Below, piece after piece: positions 1 through 7,767 of a DNA stretch of 63,413 nt; the stretch's first letter is position 1, and each line of letters begins with the position of its first letter. Source of the DNA: Sulfuritalea sp. (GTDB lineage: Bacteria > Pseudomonadota > Gammaproteobacteria > Burkholderiales > Rhodocyclaceae); NCBI GenBank assembly GCA_022842325.1, contig JALHPU010000025.1:1-63413 (forward strand), in the 5' to 3' direction. The notes below the pieces were generated by a model. It saw nothing but the letters and a program-made list of their open reading frames with translations. It had not been told where the DNA came from and made no database searches. A program made the position numbers and the translations under genes.

Positions 1-1
1 C

Positions 2-826
2 GGCCTGGAGAATCAGGCCTGGGGGCCGCTGCTCGCCGGCAATGAAATGGCCAACCCTTCCATCGGCTACGTGCTAGAGAAGATCAAGGTCCTGCCCGAG
101 TATGCCGGCCGCTTCGAGAAAGCCTTCGACGGACGCGGCCCCGACGTGCTGACCGTGGGCCAGGCGCTGGCCTCTTACCAGCGCACCCTGGTCTCCGCCA
201 ATTCCCGCTTCGACCGCTGGCATTACAGCAAGGAGCAGACCGCGCTGTCAGCAGAGGAACAAGCCGGCTTCCGGCTCTTTAGCGGCAAGGCCGGCTGTAG
301 TGGCTGTCATGTCGTCGGGGACAAGCACGCGCTGCTCACTGACAACCGCTTTCACAACACCGGCATCGGCTACGCACATAGCATGGGTCTGCCGAAAACG
401 CACCGCGTGCAGCTCGCGCCGGGCACGTTCGTCGAAATTAAAGACAACGCCCTGGACTCGTTCGAACGGCCACTGCCTGACGTTGGACGCTATGAAGTAA
501 CGCTCGATCCCGAAGACACTTGGGCCTATCGTACGCCGGGACTACGCAACGTCGCGCTCACCGCGCCTTACATGCACGATGGCTCGATTGCCACGCTGGA
601 AGGGGTTGTTGAGTTTTACGACCGCGGCGGCATCGACAACCCGCAGAAAGACCCGCTGCTCAAACCGCTCGGCCTCTCGCCGGCGGAGAAGAAGGCCCTT
701 GCAGTATTCCTTGGAAGCCTGACCGGAGACAACGTCCAGAAGCTCGTGGCGGAGGCCCGTGCCGCACAGCCGGCCGATACACCGCCGGAGAAGGATCCGG
801 CCAGCACCTATCGACGCAGCTACTAG
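2..826 (+). CDS. Di-haem cytochrome c peroxidase / MauG family, C-terminal part (5' end outside window)
   Basis: The reading frame is open from base 2, so the gene starts upstream of the window; the ATG at 47 is internal. The first visible residues (ENQAWGPLLAGNEMAN) match the conserved segment before the second haem domain of bacterial di-haem peroxidases. One CxxCH site (CSGCH, about 296-310) binds the second haem c. Further on, the TPGLRNVALTAPYMHDGS segment is the usual C-terminal signature, with the Met expected to ligate haem. Members are periplasmic and reduce peroxide or oxidise protein substrates. The N-terminal haem domain and export signal cannot be seen, so the subclass (CcpA or MauG-like) is unresolved. 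The next gene overlaps its stop codon by one base. Confidence 0.9.
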   Translation, partial: GLENQAWGPLLAGNEMANPSIGYVLEKIKVLPEYAGRFEKAFDGRGPDVLTVGQALASYQRTLVSANSRFDRWHYSKEQTALSAEEQAGFRLFSGKAGCSGCHVVGDKHALLTDNRFHNTGIGYAHSMGLPKTHRVQLAPGTFVEIKDNALDSFERPLPDVGRYEVTLDPEDTWAYRTPGLRNVALTAPYMHDGSIATLEGVVEFYDRGGIDNPQKDPLLKPLGLSPAEKKALAVFLGSLTGDNVQKLVAEARAAQPADTPPEKDPASTYRRSY

Positions 827-1440
827 TGTCTACCATGGAAAAACCCGATGCGCCTGCCTGCGCACGCAACCGTGAGCCTATCCTCGCGGTGCTGCGTGAG
901 CATTTCTCGGATCGCCGCAATGTACTGGAAATCGGCAGCGGTACAGGTCAGCACGCGGTTTTCTTTGCCGCGGTGCTGCGCCATTTGAATTGGCAGACCT
1001 CGGAGCAACGACAGAACCTGGCCGGTATCCAGGCGTGGCTGAACGAAGCGGATTTGCCCAATACGCCGGCACCGCTCGAACTCCACGTCAGCGAAGCATG
1101 GCCGACGCAGCGCTTCGATGCGGTCTTCAGCGCCAATACCCTGCACATCATGAGTTGGGCCGAAGTCGAGCGTATGTTCGCCTGCCTTCCCGCGGTGATG
1201 ACGGACGACGCCAGACTCGCCGTCTATGGTCCCTTCAATTACGGGGGCAACTTCACCAGCGAGAGCAACGCCAGCTTTGACGCATGGCTAAAGCAAAGCT
1301 GCGCGCACCAAGGCATACGCGATTTTGAGGCTGTGGATGAACTGGCCGGCGCGGCCGGCTTGCAATTGGTGGAAGACCGCGCAATGCCGTCGAACAATCG
1401 ATGCCTGATCTGGGGCCGCAGCTGTCTGTTGGAAACCTGA
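826..1440 (+). CDS. DUF938 family SAM-dependent methyltransferase
   Basis: A protein of about 204 residues with a class I methyltransferase fold. The SAM-binding glycine motif reads VLEIGSGTGQHAVFF near residue 33. The segments FSANTLHIMSW and YGPFNYGGNFTSESN are typical of the DUF938 family, whose substrate is not established. The GTG at 826 overlaps the TAG of the peroxidase gene; an ATG nine bases downstream (835) is an equally good start. The tight junction suggests co-transcription with the peroxidase gene, but no functional link is known. The coding strand ends at 1440 and is followed by a long gene-poor stretch. Confidence 0.85.
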   Translation: MSTMEKPDAPACARNREPILAVLREHFSDRRNVLEIGSGTGQHAVFFAAVLRHLNWQTSEQRQNLAGIQAWLNEADLPNTPAPLELHVSEAWPTQRFDAVFSANTLHIMSWAEVERMFACLPAVMTDDARLAVYGPFNYGGNFTSESNASFDAWLKQSCAHQGIRDFEAVDELAGAAGLQLVEDRAMPSNNRCLIWGRSCLLET

Positions 1441-1658
1441 TTCTGTAACTCACCGACCGTCTGCACCTAGCGGCTATGTAGAGGTTTTCATAGTGCAGAG
1501 GGTTTTTTGCCTGGCTGACGCGGCGTGCCGAGTTCGGTGAGAGGCGCGGTGCCACCACCGCGACCGGTAGGCTAGAAATCCTATTGGACTCAGCCTCCGC
1601 GCAGGCGGTGACCCAATGCTAAGCAGCCACGTCGAATATTTTCGTCATCTGGAAGCAA

Positions 1659-1692
1659 TGTGCCCTTATGTGGAGTTCCACATAAGGGCACA
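1659..1692. repeat. Perfect 34-base inverted repeat
   Basis: Two 16-base arms, TGTGCCCTTATGTGGA (1659-1674) and its exact complement (1677-1692), are separated by GT. The dyad is too symmetric to be chance. There is no T-run after either arm, so a simple rho-independent terminator is unlikely. It may be a recombination or transposon-end site, or a regulator binding site; nothing nearby decides this. Confidence 0.8.
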
Positions 1693-2240
1693 GAGGGTGA
1701 GTAGCGATTTTCGATAAGCTGCCACTCGGATTTGTTACCTCAGCTTTTTTGCTGTTGAACTTGTGAGCGACCGCTCAGATCGCCCCACAATCGACGATCT
1801 TGATTCTGGTGATGGGTAAACGACCCCGGGAATTTGGTGAAAAATCTAAATAGCGACTTTTTCAACACAATACGCATTGTTGCCGCCGCTCACACAGCAA
1901 GCGCCCAATGACCGTTCTGGCCGAGTTGTGTGAATTGGCATTCCGGCAGGTTCCAATCTACAACAGCCGTTCAGATGGCTGCCTTCCGGAATCTTCGAGT
2001 GGCGGTAGTTGGCCGGGAAGGTGAGGTCGCCAACGGTCGCTTCGGAGCATCCAACTTCGCAGAACCTAGTTTTGCTGACTGGCCGCAATCCGGAAGCCGC
2101 TTCGTCCGTTAAGGGCACGGAGTACGCATTCGCGAAAAGGGAAAGCTGTCGTTCGCGACCTCTCAAGGCTGAACGGCAGGTAATCGGCTGATTGCTGCCC
2201 GATTGAGCACATCCGGCCAGCGGCCGTTATGTCCGACTAG

Positions 2241-2266
2241 CCGCCGTATCGCCAGCGCCGACTTTC
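2241..2266 (+). repeat. Dispersed 25-base repeat, copy 1
   Basis: The sequence matches the consensus TCGCCGTRTCGCCRGCG followed by CCGACTTTC. It lies just beyond the 3' end of the minus-strand metal/thiol cluster. Confidence 0.7.
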
Positions 2267-2317
2267 AGTATTTGGACAGTACAATCGTTGTGGCCGACAA
2301 GGAGCCACTGACGCTAC

Positions 2318-2533
2318 TCAGCAGCAGTGCCCGCGCCCGTGTTCCTGGATCGGCGGACAGGGCACCGTGCCGTAGGAACAGAACACGCAGCAGTCGCCCG
2401 GCTTGGGCCTCAGCAGGACGTGGCAGCCCTCGCATTCGTAGAACCACTGACAGGCATCGGTGGGCATGGTTTCGGTCTTGACGTGGCCGCAGTGCGGGCA
2501 GGTCAGGGTGGATTCAAGGATCATGGCGTTCAT
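2318..2533 (-). CDS. Cysteine-rich small protein (GDCCVFCSYG motif)
   Basis: A 71-residue protein with two Cys pairs of the CxxC type (CPHC near residue 12, CEGC near 35) followed by GDCCVFCSYGTVPCPPIQ. Ten cysteines point to metal binding, probably zinc or a soft metal. Small proteins with this motif are found beside mercury- or thiol-related membrane proteins (recalled, not searched). Its ATG at 2533 overlaps the TGA of the upstream membrane protein gene, so the two are translationally coupled. Nothing shows a catalytic role. It ends the five-gene minus-strand cluster. Confidence 0.8.
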   Translation of the reverse strand: MNAMILESTLTCPHCGHVKTETMPTDACQWFYECEGCHVLLRPKPGDCCVFCSYGTVPCPPIQEHGRGHCC

Positions 2534-3234
2534 CCTGCGAGTTCGGGAATCAGAAAGTAATAGGCGTTGAGCAGGTAGAGCCCGGTCACCACCAGGGTCA
2601 CGCCTCCTGCCACGTCGAAGGCGCGGCGAAAGCGGCCGAGTGCGGGCTTGCCTTCCAGCCAGCCGACCGTCCAGGCGCCGAGGATGATCGGTAGCGCCCG
2701 ACCCAGGGCAAAAGCCAGCAGCAAAACCACGCCGAGCCAGGGTGAGCCGATGGCCGCCACCACGCCCAGCAGCGCCAGCAGTACCGGCGTACATGCCGGG
2801 CAGACGGCAATCGAGAACGGGATGCCGAGTGCGAACGCGCCCCAGGCGCCGGCCGGCCGTTTGGCGCGCAGCGCGAGCGCCGGCAGCGGCAGCCGCAGCC
2901 AGCCGGTCCACAGCAGCCCCAGCAGGATCAGCACTGGCCCGAGCAGTGCGCCCCAGCCGCGTCCCATGATCGACGCTACCCATTGGCCGCCGAGCCCGGC
3001 GACCAGGCCGAGCCCGGCATGGGTCAGCAGCATGCCGAGGATGAACATGCCGCCCAGTCGTACCGCCTCGCGCGTTTCGCGCGCCTGGGTGACATAGGCC
3101 AGCATCATGGGGATGGCGGCCACTGCCACCGGGTTGACGCTGAATGCCAGTCCCGCGAGGAAGCCGATGCCGGCCGCGGCAAAGCCCGTCGCCTCGACTG
3201 CGGCGCTCAGCGCTTCGGGCGTCAGGTCAATCAT
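2530..3234 (-). CDS. Cytochrome c biogenesis transmembrane protein, CcdA/DsbD family
   Basis: A 234-residue inner-membrane protein with about six hydrophobic helices. The pair of conserved segments FSVNPVAVAAIP and IAVCPACTP fits the DsbD transmembrane (CcdA-like) family, which carries reducing equivalents from cytoplasmic thioredoxin across the membrane. Here the first segment lacks its cysteine (SVNP in place of the usual SPC), so the two-Cys redox pair is incomplete; the CPAC segment is present. It starts at the ATG at 3234, overlapping the upstream thioredoxin-fold gene by eight bases. Neighbours suggest metal or thiol stress handling rather than cytochrome maturation. Confidence 0.85.
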   Translation of the reverse strand: MIDLTPEALSAAVEATGFAAAGIGFLAGLAFSVNPVAVAAIPMMLAYVTQARETREAVRLGGMFILGMLLTHAGLGLVAGLGGQWVASIMGRGWGALLGPVLILLGLLWTGWLRLPLPALALRAKRPAGAWGAFALGIPFSIAVCPACTPVLLALLGVVAAIGSPWLGVVLLLAFALGRALPIILGAWTVGWLEGKPALGRFRRAFDVAGGVTLVVTGLYLLNAYYFLIPELAG

Positions 3235-3484
3235 GGCCGGCGCGCCGCAGCAGTTCGTCGCGCAATTGCGCCGGCGTCGGCAGCGCGGCGAAGACCAGGC
3301 TGCCGTCGATGGCGAGCGCGGGCAGCGTCAGCACGCCAAGCTCGACCGCGTAGTCGAGCGCATCGAGCACATCGACTTCGGCCCACTCGATACCGGCGAC
3401 CGCCGCTTCGGCGGCGGAGCGCAAATCGACTCTGGCGGTCATGCACTCGGCGCAGCCGGGGGCGTAGATCAGTTCCACTTTCAT
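3227..3484 (-). CDS. Thioredoxin-fold small protein
   Basis: An 85-residue protein beginning KVELIYAPGCAECMTARVDL; the CAEC at about residues 11-14 sits where the thioredoxin CxxC active site belongs, and TLPALAIDG supplies the cis-proline loop. It is shorter than classical thioredoxin and resembles the small redox proteins next to CcdA-like proteins. It probably exchanges electrons with that membrane protein. The ATG at 3484 overlaps the TGA of the MerR-type gene, giving translational coupling. Confidence 0.8.
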   Translation of the reverse strand: MKVELIYAPGCAECMTARVDLRSAAEAAVAGIEWAEVDVLDALDYAVELGVLTLPALAIDGSLVFAALPTPAQLRDELLRRAGHD

Positions 3485-3903
3485 CGCGCCGGCTCCGTGC
3501 CGCCGTCGATCTGCTCCAGTGCGGCCATGATCGGGCAGTCATCGACCGACTGGCTGCCGTCGGCGCATTCGGCGATCAACCGGTCGAGTGCGGCGGACAT
3601 GGATTGCATGCTGCGGATCTTGGCGGCGAGCTGCAGGCGCTTTTCGATGGCGCGCTGGCGCACGTCGTTGCAGCAGGCCTTGTCCGTCTGCCGCAGCTGC
3701 AGCAATTCGCGGATTTCCGCCAGGGTGAAGCCGCAGGCCTGCGCATGCTGGATGAAACGGACCCGGCGCAGCGCGTCCTCGCCATACAGCCGATAGCCGC
3801 TGGCGGTCCGGGCGGCCGGGACGAGCAGGCCCTCGCTCTCGTAATAGCGCAAGGCGTCGGGGCTGATCTCGCCCGCCGCCGCCAGTTTGCCGATGGTCAG
3901 CAT
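3481..3903 (-). CDS. MerR-family transcriptional regulator, heavy-metal (ZntR/CadR-like) type
   Basis: The start at 3903 gives 140 residues beginning MLTIGKLAAAGEISPDALRYYE, the winged-helix HTH of MerR proteins; an upstream in-frame Met gives a longer non-homologous tail and is rejected. Cysteines in the dimer helix (DKACCNDVRQRA, near residue 80) and near the C terminus (DDCP) match metal-binding positions of the Zn/Cd/Pb/Hg group. The predicted operator upstream of the cluster closely resembles the E. coli ZntR site. It lies between two thioredoxin-fold genes and is probably autoregulated. The cognate metal cannot be read from the sequence. Confidence 0.9.
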   Translation of the reverse strand: MLTIGKLAAAGEISPDALRYYESEGLLVPAARTASGYRLYGEDALRRVRFIQHAQACGFTLAEIRELLQLRQTDKACCNDVRQRAIEKRLQLAAKIRSMQSMSAALDRLIAECADGSQSVDDCPIMAALEQIDGGTEPAR

Positions 3904-3913
3904 TGGCACCGGC

Positions 3914-4183
3914 TCATGGCTGGCCGAGACCGGCGGTGCGCAGGGCCTGCTCGTCGACGCCGCGCCCGGCGCAGCAGCCGGCCAGTTGTCCGTCAATGGC
4001 CACCGCCGGCACCGAGTGGACGCCGAGTGCTTTGGCGCGCCTGACCACTTCGATGTCATTCATGTTCAGCACCTCCACCCCGCACGAGGGACAGGCCAGC
4101 CGTTGCACCAGTGCCACCACGTCCTCGCACACCGGACAGCCGGCGCTGAAGATTTCGACTTTGCGTTTGACGGTCATTTCCAT
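3914..4183 (-). CDS. Thioredoxin-fold protein, first gene of the MerR cluster
   Basis: The start at 4183 gives 89 residues (MEMTVKRKVEIFSAGCPVCE). The motif CPVC at about residues 16-19 is a thioredoxin/glutaredoxin-like active site. A second pair (CPSC near 33) and a CC pair in the GCCAGRG segment make it unusually thiol-rich. VHSVPAVAIDG gives the cis-proline loop. It is the first gene behind the MerR-type promoter and sits ten bases before the regulator gene. It may bind a soft metal or reduce a metal-thiol adduct; this is inference. A second in-frame Met at 4177 is possible. Confidence 0.8.
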   Translation of the reverse strand: MEMTVKRKVEIFSAGCPVCEDVVALVQRLACPSCGVEVLNMNDIEVVRRAKALGVHSVPAVAIDGQLAGCCAGRGVDEQALRTAGLGQP

Positions 4184-4242
4184 GCTCCTTGTCTGCGGAT
4201 GACGTCGGGCGGTCCGCAGCGCGGTCGTCACGTCATCATTAC

Positions 4243-4274
4243 AGCCTAGACCCTGAAGTGGACTCCAGAGTCAA
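4243..4274 (-). promoter_or_regulatory. MerR-type promoter and operator, ZntR-like
   Basis: On the minus strand: -35 TTGACT (4269-4274), a 20-base spacer, and -10 TAGGCT (4243-4248). The long spacer is typical of MerR-regulated promoters. The spacer contains the imperfect dyad ACTCTGGAGTCCACTTCAGG, very close to the known E. coli zntA operator. Transcription would run into the thioredoxin-fold gene at 4183. Confidence 0.8.
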
Positions 4275-4404
4275 GCGGAAATTCAATGTTCTGTGGATTC
4301 GACCATGCTTGGCCGATCGCCCGAATTTTCAGCAATGCGTTGCGCCGCGGCGCAGCACGAAGCGGCGTCGAACCAAAACGCCGGGAAAATTGGCGCTGGC
4401 ACCG

Positions 4405-4433
4405 CATCGCCGTGTCGCCGGCGCCGACTCTTT
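4405..4433 (+). repeat. Dispersed 25-base repeat, copy 2
   Basis: CATCGCCGTGTCGCCGGCG followed by CCGACTC. It abuts the 3' end of the NDH-SelD gene, whose stop codon falls at its edge. Confidence 0.7.
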
Positions 4434-6705
4434 AAACAATCAGTCGGATCGGTTCGATCCTGGCGCCTTGCGCCAGCACGCGGCCGATGCGTGCCGCATG
4501 CGGATAGCCCGCAGCGTGCAGCGCGGCGAGGCAGGCGTCGACGCGGTCCGCCGGCACGCTGGCGAGCAGGCCGCCGGCGGTTTGCGGATCGAACAGCAGC
4601 GCGTAGTTCGGGTGCCCGGCCGCTTCTTCCTGGTTGGCAAGCGCCCGCCGCAGGCGCAGGTTGGCGGGCTGCAGGGAACTCAGCACGCCGGCCGCGACGC
4701 ATTCGGCGGCGCCGGCCAGCAGCGGCAGCGCGTTGAGGTCGAGTTCCGCATCGACGCCCGAGGGCCTGGTCATTTCGACCAGGTGGCCGAGCAGGCCGAA
4801 GCCGGTGAGGTCGGTGCAGGCCGTGGCGCCGTGCGCGGTCAGGCAGGGCATCGCGGCGCGGTTGGATAGCTGCATCGATTCCAGCGCGGCATCGATCCAT
4901 CTGCCGCGCGCCTTGAGCAGCTTGTGCGCGGCGAACAGGGTGCCGGTGCCGATCGGCTTGGTCAGGATCAGCACGTCGCCGGGGCGCATGCCGCCCTTGG
5001 TCAGCACGCCGGCCAGGTTCTCGTCGATCAGGCCGTTGATGGCGAAGCCCAGCGCCAGTTCGCTGCCTTCGCCGGTATGGCCGCCGACCAGGGCGCAGCC
5101 GGCGTCGTTGAGCACGGCGACGGCGCCGGCCATCATCTGGAACACGGTGTCCTCGACCTGGCTTTCCAGCCCCGGCGGCACCGTGGCGATGGCCGTGGCG
5201 GACTGCGCTTCGGCGCCCATGGCGAAGATGTCGCCCAGCGCGTGGTTGGCGGCGATGCGGCCGAAGACCCACGGATCGTCGATGAAGGCGCGGAAGAAAT
5301 CGACGCTATGCACCATGGCCTTGCCCGGCGGCACGCGCATGACTGCGGCATCGTCCGGCGCATGCAGGCCGATCAGCACGTCGTCGCGCTCGATCGGGTG
5401 CACGCTGGCCAGCGCCCGCGACAGCACCGTGGCGCCGACCTTGGCGCCGCAGCCGCCGCAGCGCATGGCGACGGCGGAGATGGCCTGCGCCTGTTCCTCG
5501 GCGGCGAGCGGCACCGCGTCGTTCGCCGGTGCCGTGGCGGCCATCGGCGCAAGCTCGGTGAACTTGCGCATGAAGCGGCGATCGATCCAGTCCTTCCAGC
5601 GCCAGATCCAGTCGCCGCGCGCGTAGAGCGCGCCGCGCGAGGCGATGGCATGGCGGTCGCCGGTGCTGATCAGCGCCAGCCAGCGCGACTGCGGGCGATA
5701 GCGCAGCAGCGGCTGCCCGGTGATGCTGCTGCGCAGGTTCTCGGCCAGCGGGCGGCCTTGCCGCACGGCGAAGACGCCGGCCTTTTCCAGGTCGTGGCCT
5801 CTCATCGCCGCGCAATCGCCGGCGGCGAAAATCAGCGGGTCGGTTTCGCTTTGCAGGGTGTCGCTGACGCGGATGAATCCGCTTTGGTCCAGCGCCAGCC
5901 CGGTGTCGGCCAGCCAGGGCGCGCCGCCGGCCTGGGTCACCCAGACGATTTCGTCGGCTTCCAGCATTTCGCCCGACTGCGTTTGCAGGCGTCCGGCATC
6001 GACGCGGCTGACTTCGGCGTTGCAATGGACCACGACCCCGCGTTCGGCCAGGACGCCGGCGAAGGCCCGCCGCACCCTGGCGTTATGGGTGGGCAGGATT
6101 TGCGCTTCGGCCGAGAACAAATGGAAGCGCAGTTCGTTCGGATCGCGTCCGAGTTGGATGAGTTCGTTGCGCAGGCGGTGTTGCATGGCCAGCGTCAGTT
6201 CGACGCCGCCGGCACCGGCGCCGACCACGGCGATGGTGGTGTTGCCGGCGTGGTTGCGCACGCGCTCGAACAGCGCCAGCCAGCGTTCGTTGAAGCGGCG
6301 GATCGGTTTGACCGGCACCACATGTTCGGCGGCACCCGGCACCCCGCCGAGTTGCGGCGTCGAGCCGATGTTGATCGACAGTGCGTCGTAGCTTACCGGC
6401 GGTCGCTGGCGGCAGATCACCTTGCGCGCGGCGCGGTCGATGCCGGTGACTTCGTCGCGGAAGTAGCGCGCGCCGGCGAATTCGGCGAGCCGGCGCAAGT
6501 CGATATGCACCTCGTCGAAGCCGTAATGCCCGGCGATGTAGCCCGGCAGCATCCCGGAGTAAGGCGTGTCGGTGTCGGTGCAGATCAGCGTCAGGCGCAC
6601 GCCGGGCAATGGCCGCATGGCGAACATGCGCAGCACCATGACATGGCTGTGACCGCCGCCGACCAGCACGATGTCGCGCAGTACCGGACTGTTCATTTCA
6701 TGCAT
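4432..6705 (-). CDS. selD: Selenide, water dikinase fused to an N-terminal FAD-dependent NADH dehydrogenase-like domain
   Basis: A 757-residue fusion. Residues 1-400 form a pyridine-nucleotide oxidoreductase domain (IVLVGGGHSHVMVLR near residue 12; FAAGDCAAM near 295). From about residue 415 the SelD domain starts with AMRCGGCGAKVGATVLSRAL, with cysteine at the position that is sometimes selenocysteine and the essential lysine after it. GDIFAMGAEAQSA, LVGGHTGEGSELALGF and ILTKPIGTG are SelD motifs. SelD makes selenophosphate from selenide and ATP. The NDH fusion is a known architecture; the oxidoreductase partner may supply reduced selenium. It is the last gene of the arsS-headed run, 41 bases after the preceding gene. 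No selA or selB is in the window. Confidence 0.95.
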   Translation of the reverse strand: MHEMNSPVLRDIVLVGGGHSHVMVLRMFAMRPLPGVRLTLICTDTDTPYSGMLPGYIAGHYGFDEVHIDLRRLAEFAGARYFRDEVTGIDRAARKVICRQRPPVSYDALSINIGSTPQLGGVPGAAEHVVPVKPIRRFNERWLALFERVRNHAGNTTIAVVGAGAGGVELTLAMQHRLRNELIQLGRDPNELRFHLFSAEAQILPTHNARVRRAFAGVLAERGVVVHCNAEVSRVDAGRLQTQSGEMLEADEIVWVTQAGGAPWLADTGLALDQSGFIRVSDTLQSETDPLIFAAGDCAAMRGHDLEKAGVFAVRQGRPLAENLRSSITGQPLLRYRPQSRWLALISTGDRHAIASRGALYARGDWIWRWKDWIDRRFMRKFTELAPMAATAPANDAVPLAAEEQAQAISAVAMRCGGCGAKVGATVLSRALASVHPIERDDVLIGLHAPDDAAVMRVPPGKAMVHSVDFFRAFIDDPWVFGRIAANHALGDIFAMGAEAQSATAIATVPPGLESQVEDTVFQMMAGAVAVLNDAGCALVGGHTGEGSELALGFAINGLIDENLAGVLTKGGMRPGDVLILTKPIGTGTLFAAHKLLKARGRWIDAALESMQLSNRAAMPCLTAHGATACTDLTGFGLLGHLVEMTRPSGVDAELDLNALPLLAGAAECVAAGVLSSLQPANLRLRRALANQEEAAGHPNYALLFDPQTAGGLLASVPADRVDACLAALHAAGYPHAARIGRVLAQGARIEPIRLIV

Positions 6706-6746
6706 TCAGGGTGTTTCCGGCCGGCCTCCGCATCGTGCGGGCAATT

Positions 6747-7061
6747 CTAGCCGCCGCCGCGCTGCGTGGCGCGATCGAAATAGGTTTGAATCGCTTCCCG
6801 GCGCGCCAAGTCCAGTCCGCTGTAGCTGAAGCGCACTTCGAGCTGCGGCACGCTGAGTAGCGCGATTCGGCGCGGCTCAAGGGCATGCCATTCGATCGAC
6901 AGTTCGCCATCGGCGAAGCTGGCGCGGCAAAGCCCGGAGTGCGCATCCGCCTCGATGGCCAGGGTGGCATCCGGCAAGGCGCGTTGCAGCCAGCCGGCAA
7001 ACTCGCTGCCGCTGCAGCCCATGATGCGAGTGAAGGGCTGCGACAGGTCCTGGCGAAACAT
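6747..7061 (-). CDS. Conserved hypothetical protein (104 aa)
   Basis: I do not recognise the family. The protein starts MFRQDLSQPFTRIMGCSGSEF and shows a mixed alpha/beta composition with no signal peptide or membrane segment. Its start lies four bases after the stop codon of the HAD hydrolase gene and it ends 41 bases before selD, so it is almost certainly translated as part of that operon. The repeated use of this slot before NDH-SelD would be a useful comparative test. A longer overlapping frame (6698-7201) is out of phase and looks like a shadow. Confidence 0.7.
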   Translation of the reverse strand: MFRQDLSQPFTRIMGCSGSEFAGWLQRALPDATLAIEADAHSGLCRASFADGELSIEWHALEPRRIALLSVPQLEVRFSYSGLDLARREAIQTYFDRATQRGGG

Positions 7062-7064
7062 CGC

Positions 7065-7751
7065 TCAGCGCGCAAGCCGGGCCGGCAGCATCGACAGATC
7101 GGTGATCTCCCCGTCCGGCGTGCCGGGAAGGCGCTCGGGCATCTGGCCGAATCGGTTGCACCACAACACGCGGAAACCGAAGGCCTTGGCGGCGAAGGCA
7201 TCCCAGCCGTTGGACGAGAGAAAGCAGATTTGCTCCTTGCTCACGCCGAGGCGCTGCGGCGCCATGCCATACACGCCGGGATGCGGCTTGAAGACGCCGA
7301 CCTCCTCGACCGACAGTACGGCGTCGAAATACTCCGCGATTCCGGAGTTGGCGACCGCCGCCGCCAGCATCTGCGGCGTGCCGTTGGAGAGGATCGCCAG
7401 CTTGATGCCGCGCGCTTTCAATTCGGCCAGCATGGCCGGCACCTCGGGGTAGGCGGCGATGCGCAGGTACAGGTCCATCAGCCGCGCGCGCAGCTCGTCG
7501 TCCTGGATGCCGAGCGTGCCCATGGCGAAGTCGAGGGCATCGCCGGTGACCTGCCAGAAGTCGGCGTGATGACCGCCCAGGCCGCGCAGCCAGGTGTATT
7601 GCAACTGCTTGGTGCGCCAGAGGTCGGACAACGCCTGCCAGCGGTCGCCCAGCGCATCCTGCGCGCCGCGGGCGACGCTGCTGACATCGAACAGGGTGCC
7701 GTAGGCATCGAAAACGCAGGCGGTGATTCCGGTTAGCGCGACAGGTTTCAT
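7065..7751 (-). CDS. Haloacid dehalogenase type II / HAD-superfamily hydrolase
   Basis: From the ATG at 7751 the protein has 228 residues. HAD motif I is FDAYGTLFD (nucleophile Asp), motif II LSNGTP, motif III the Lys of FKPHPGVY, and motif IV SSNGWDAFAAKAFGF. The SSNGWD ending is typical of the 2-haloacid dehalogenase type II group, although many relatives are phosphatases. The gene begins 17 bases after arsM and runs into the small gene at 7061. Its substrate here is unknown; a phosphatase step in the arsenosugar or selenium pathway is a speculation drawn from context. Confidence 0.9.
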   Translation of the reverse strand: MKPVALTGITACVFDAYGTLFDVSSVARGAQDALGDRWQALSDLWRTKQLQYTWLRGLGGHHADFWQVTGDALDFAMGTLGIQDDELRARLMDLYLRIAAYPEVPAMLAELKARGIKLAILSNGTPQMLAAAVANSGIAEYFDAVLSVEEVGVFKPHPGVYGMAPQRLGVSKEQICFLSSNGWDAFAAKAFGFRVLWCNRFGQMPERLPGTPDGEITDLSMLPARLAR

Positions 7752-7767
7752 GTGGGTAACCCTTGGG

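Larger units (their letters stand above)
1441..2317. other. Gene-poor stretch of about 880 bases
   Basis: No open frame here belongs to a family I recognise. The longest (1846-2166, minus, 106 codons; 1930-2191, plus, two frames of 60 codons) look like chance or decayed frames. The stretch holds a long perfect palindrome at 1659-1692, a 14-base dyad TGAGCGACCGCTCA at 1764-1777, and one copy of the dispersed 25-base repeat at 2241-2266. It is probably a degraded mobile element or other remnant, but I cannot name it. Confidence 0.6.
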
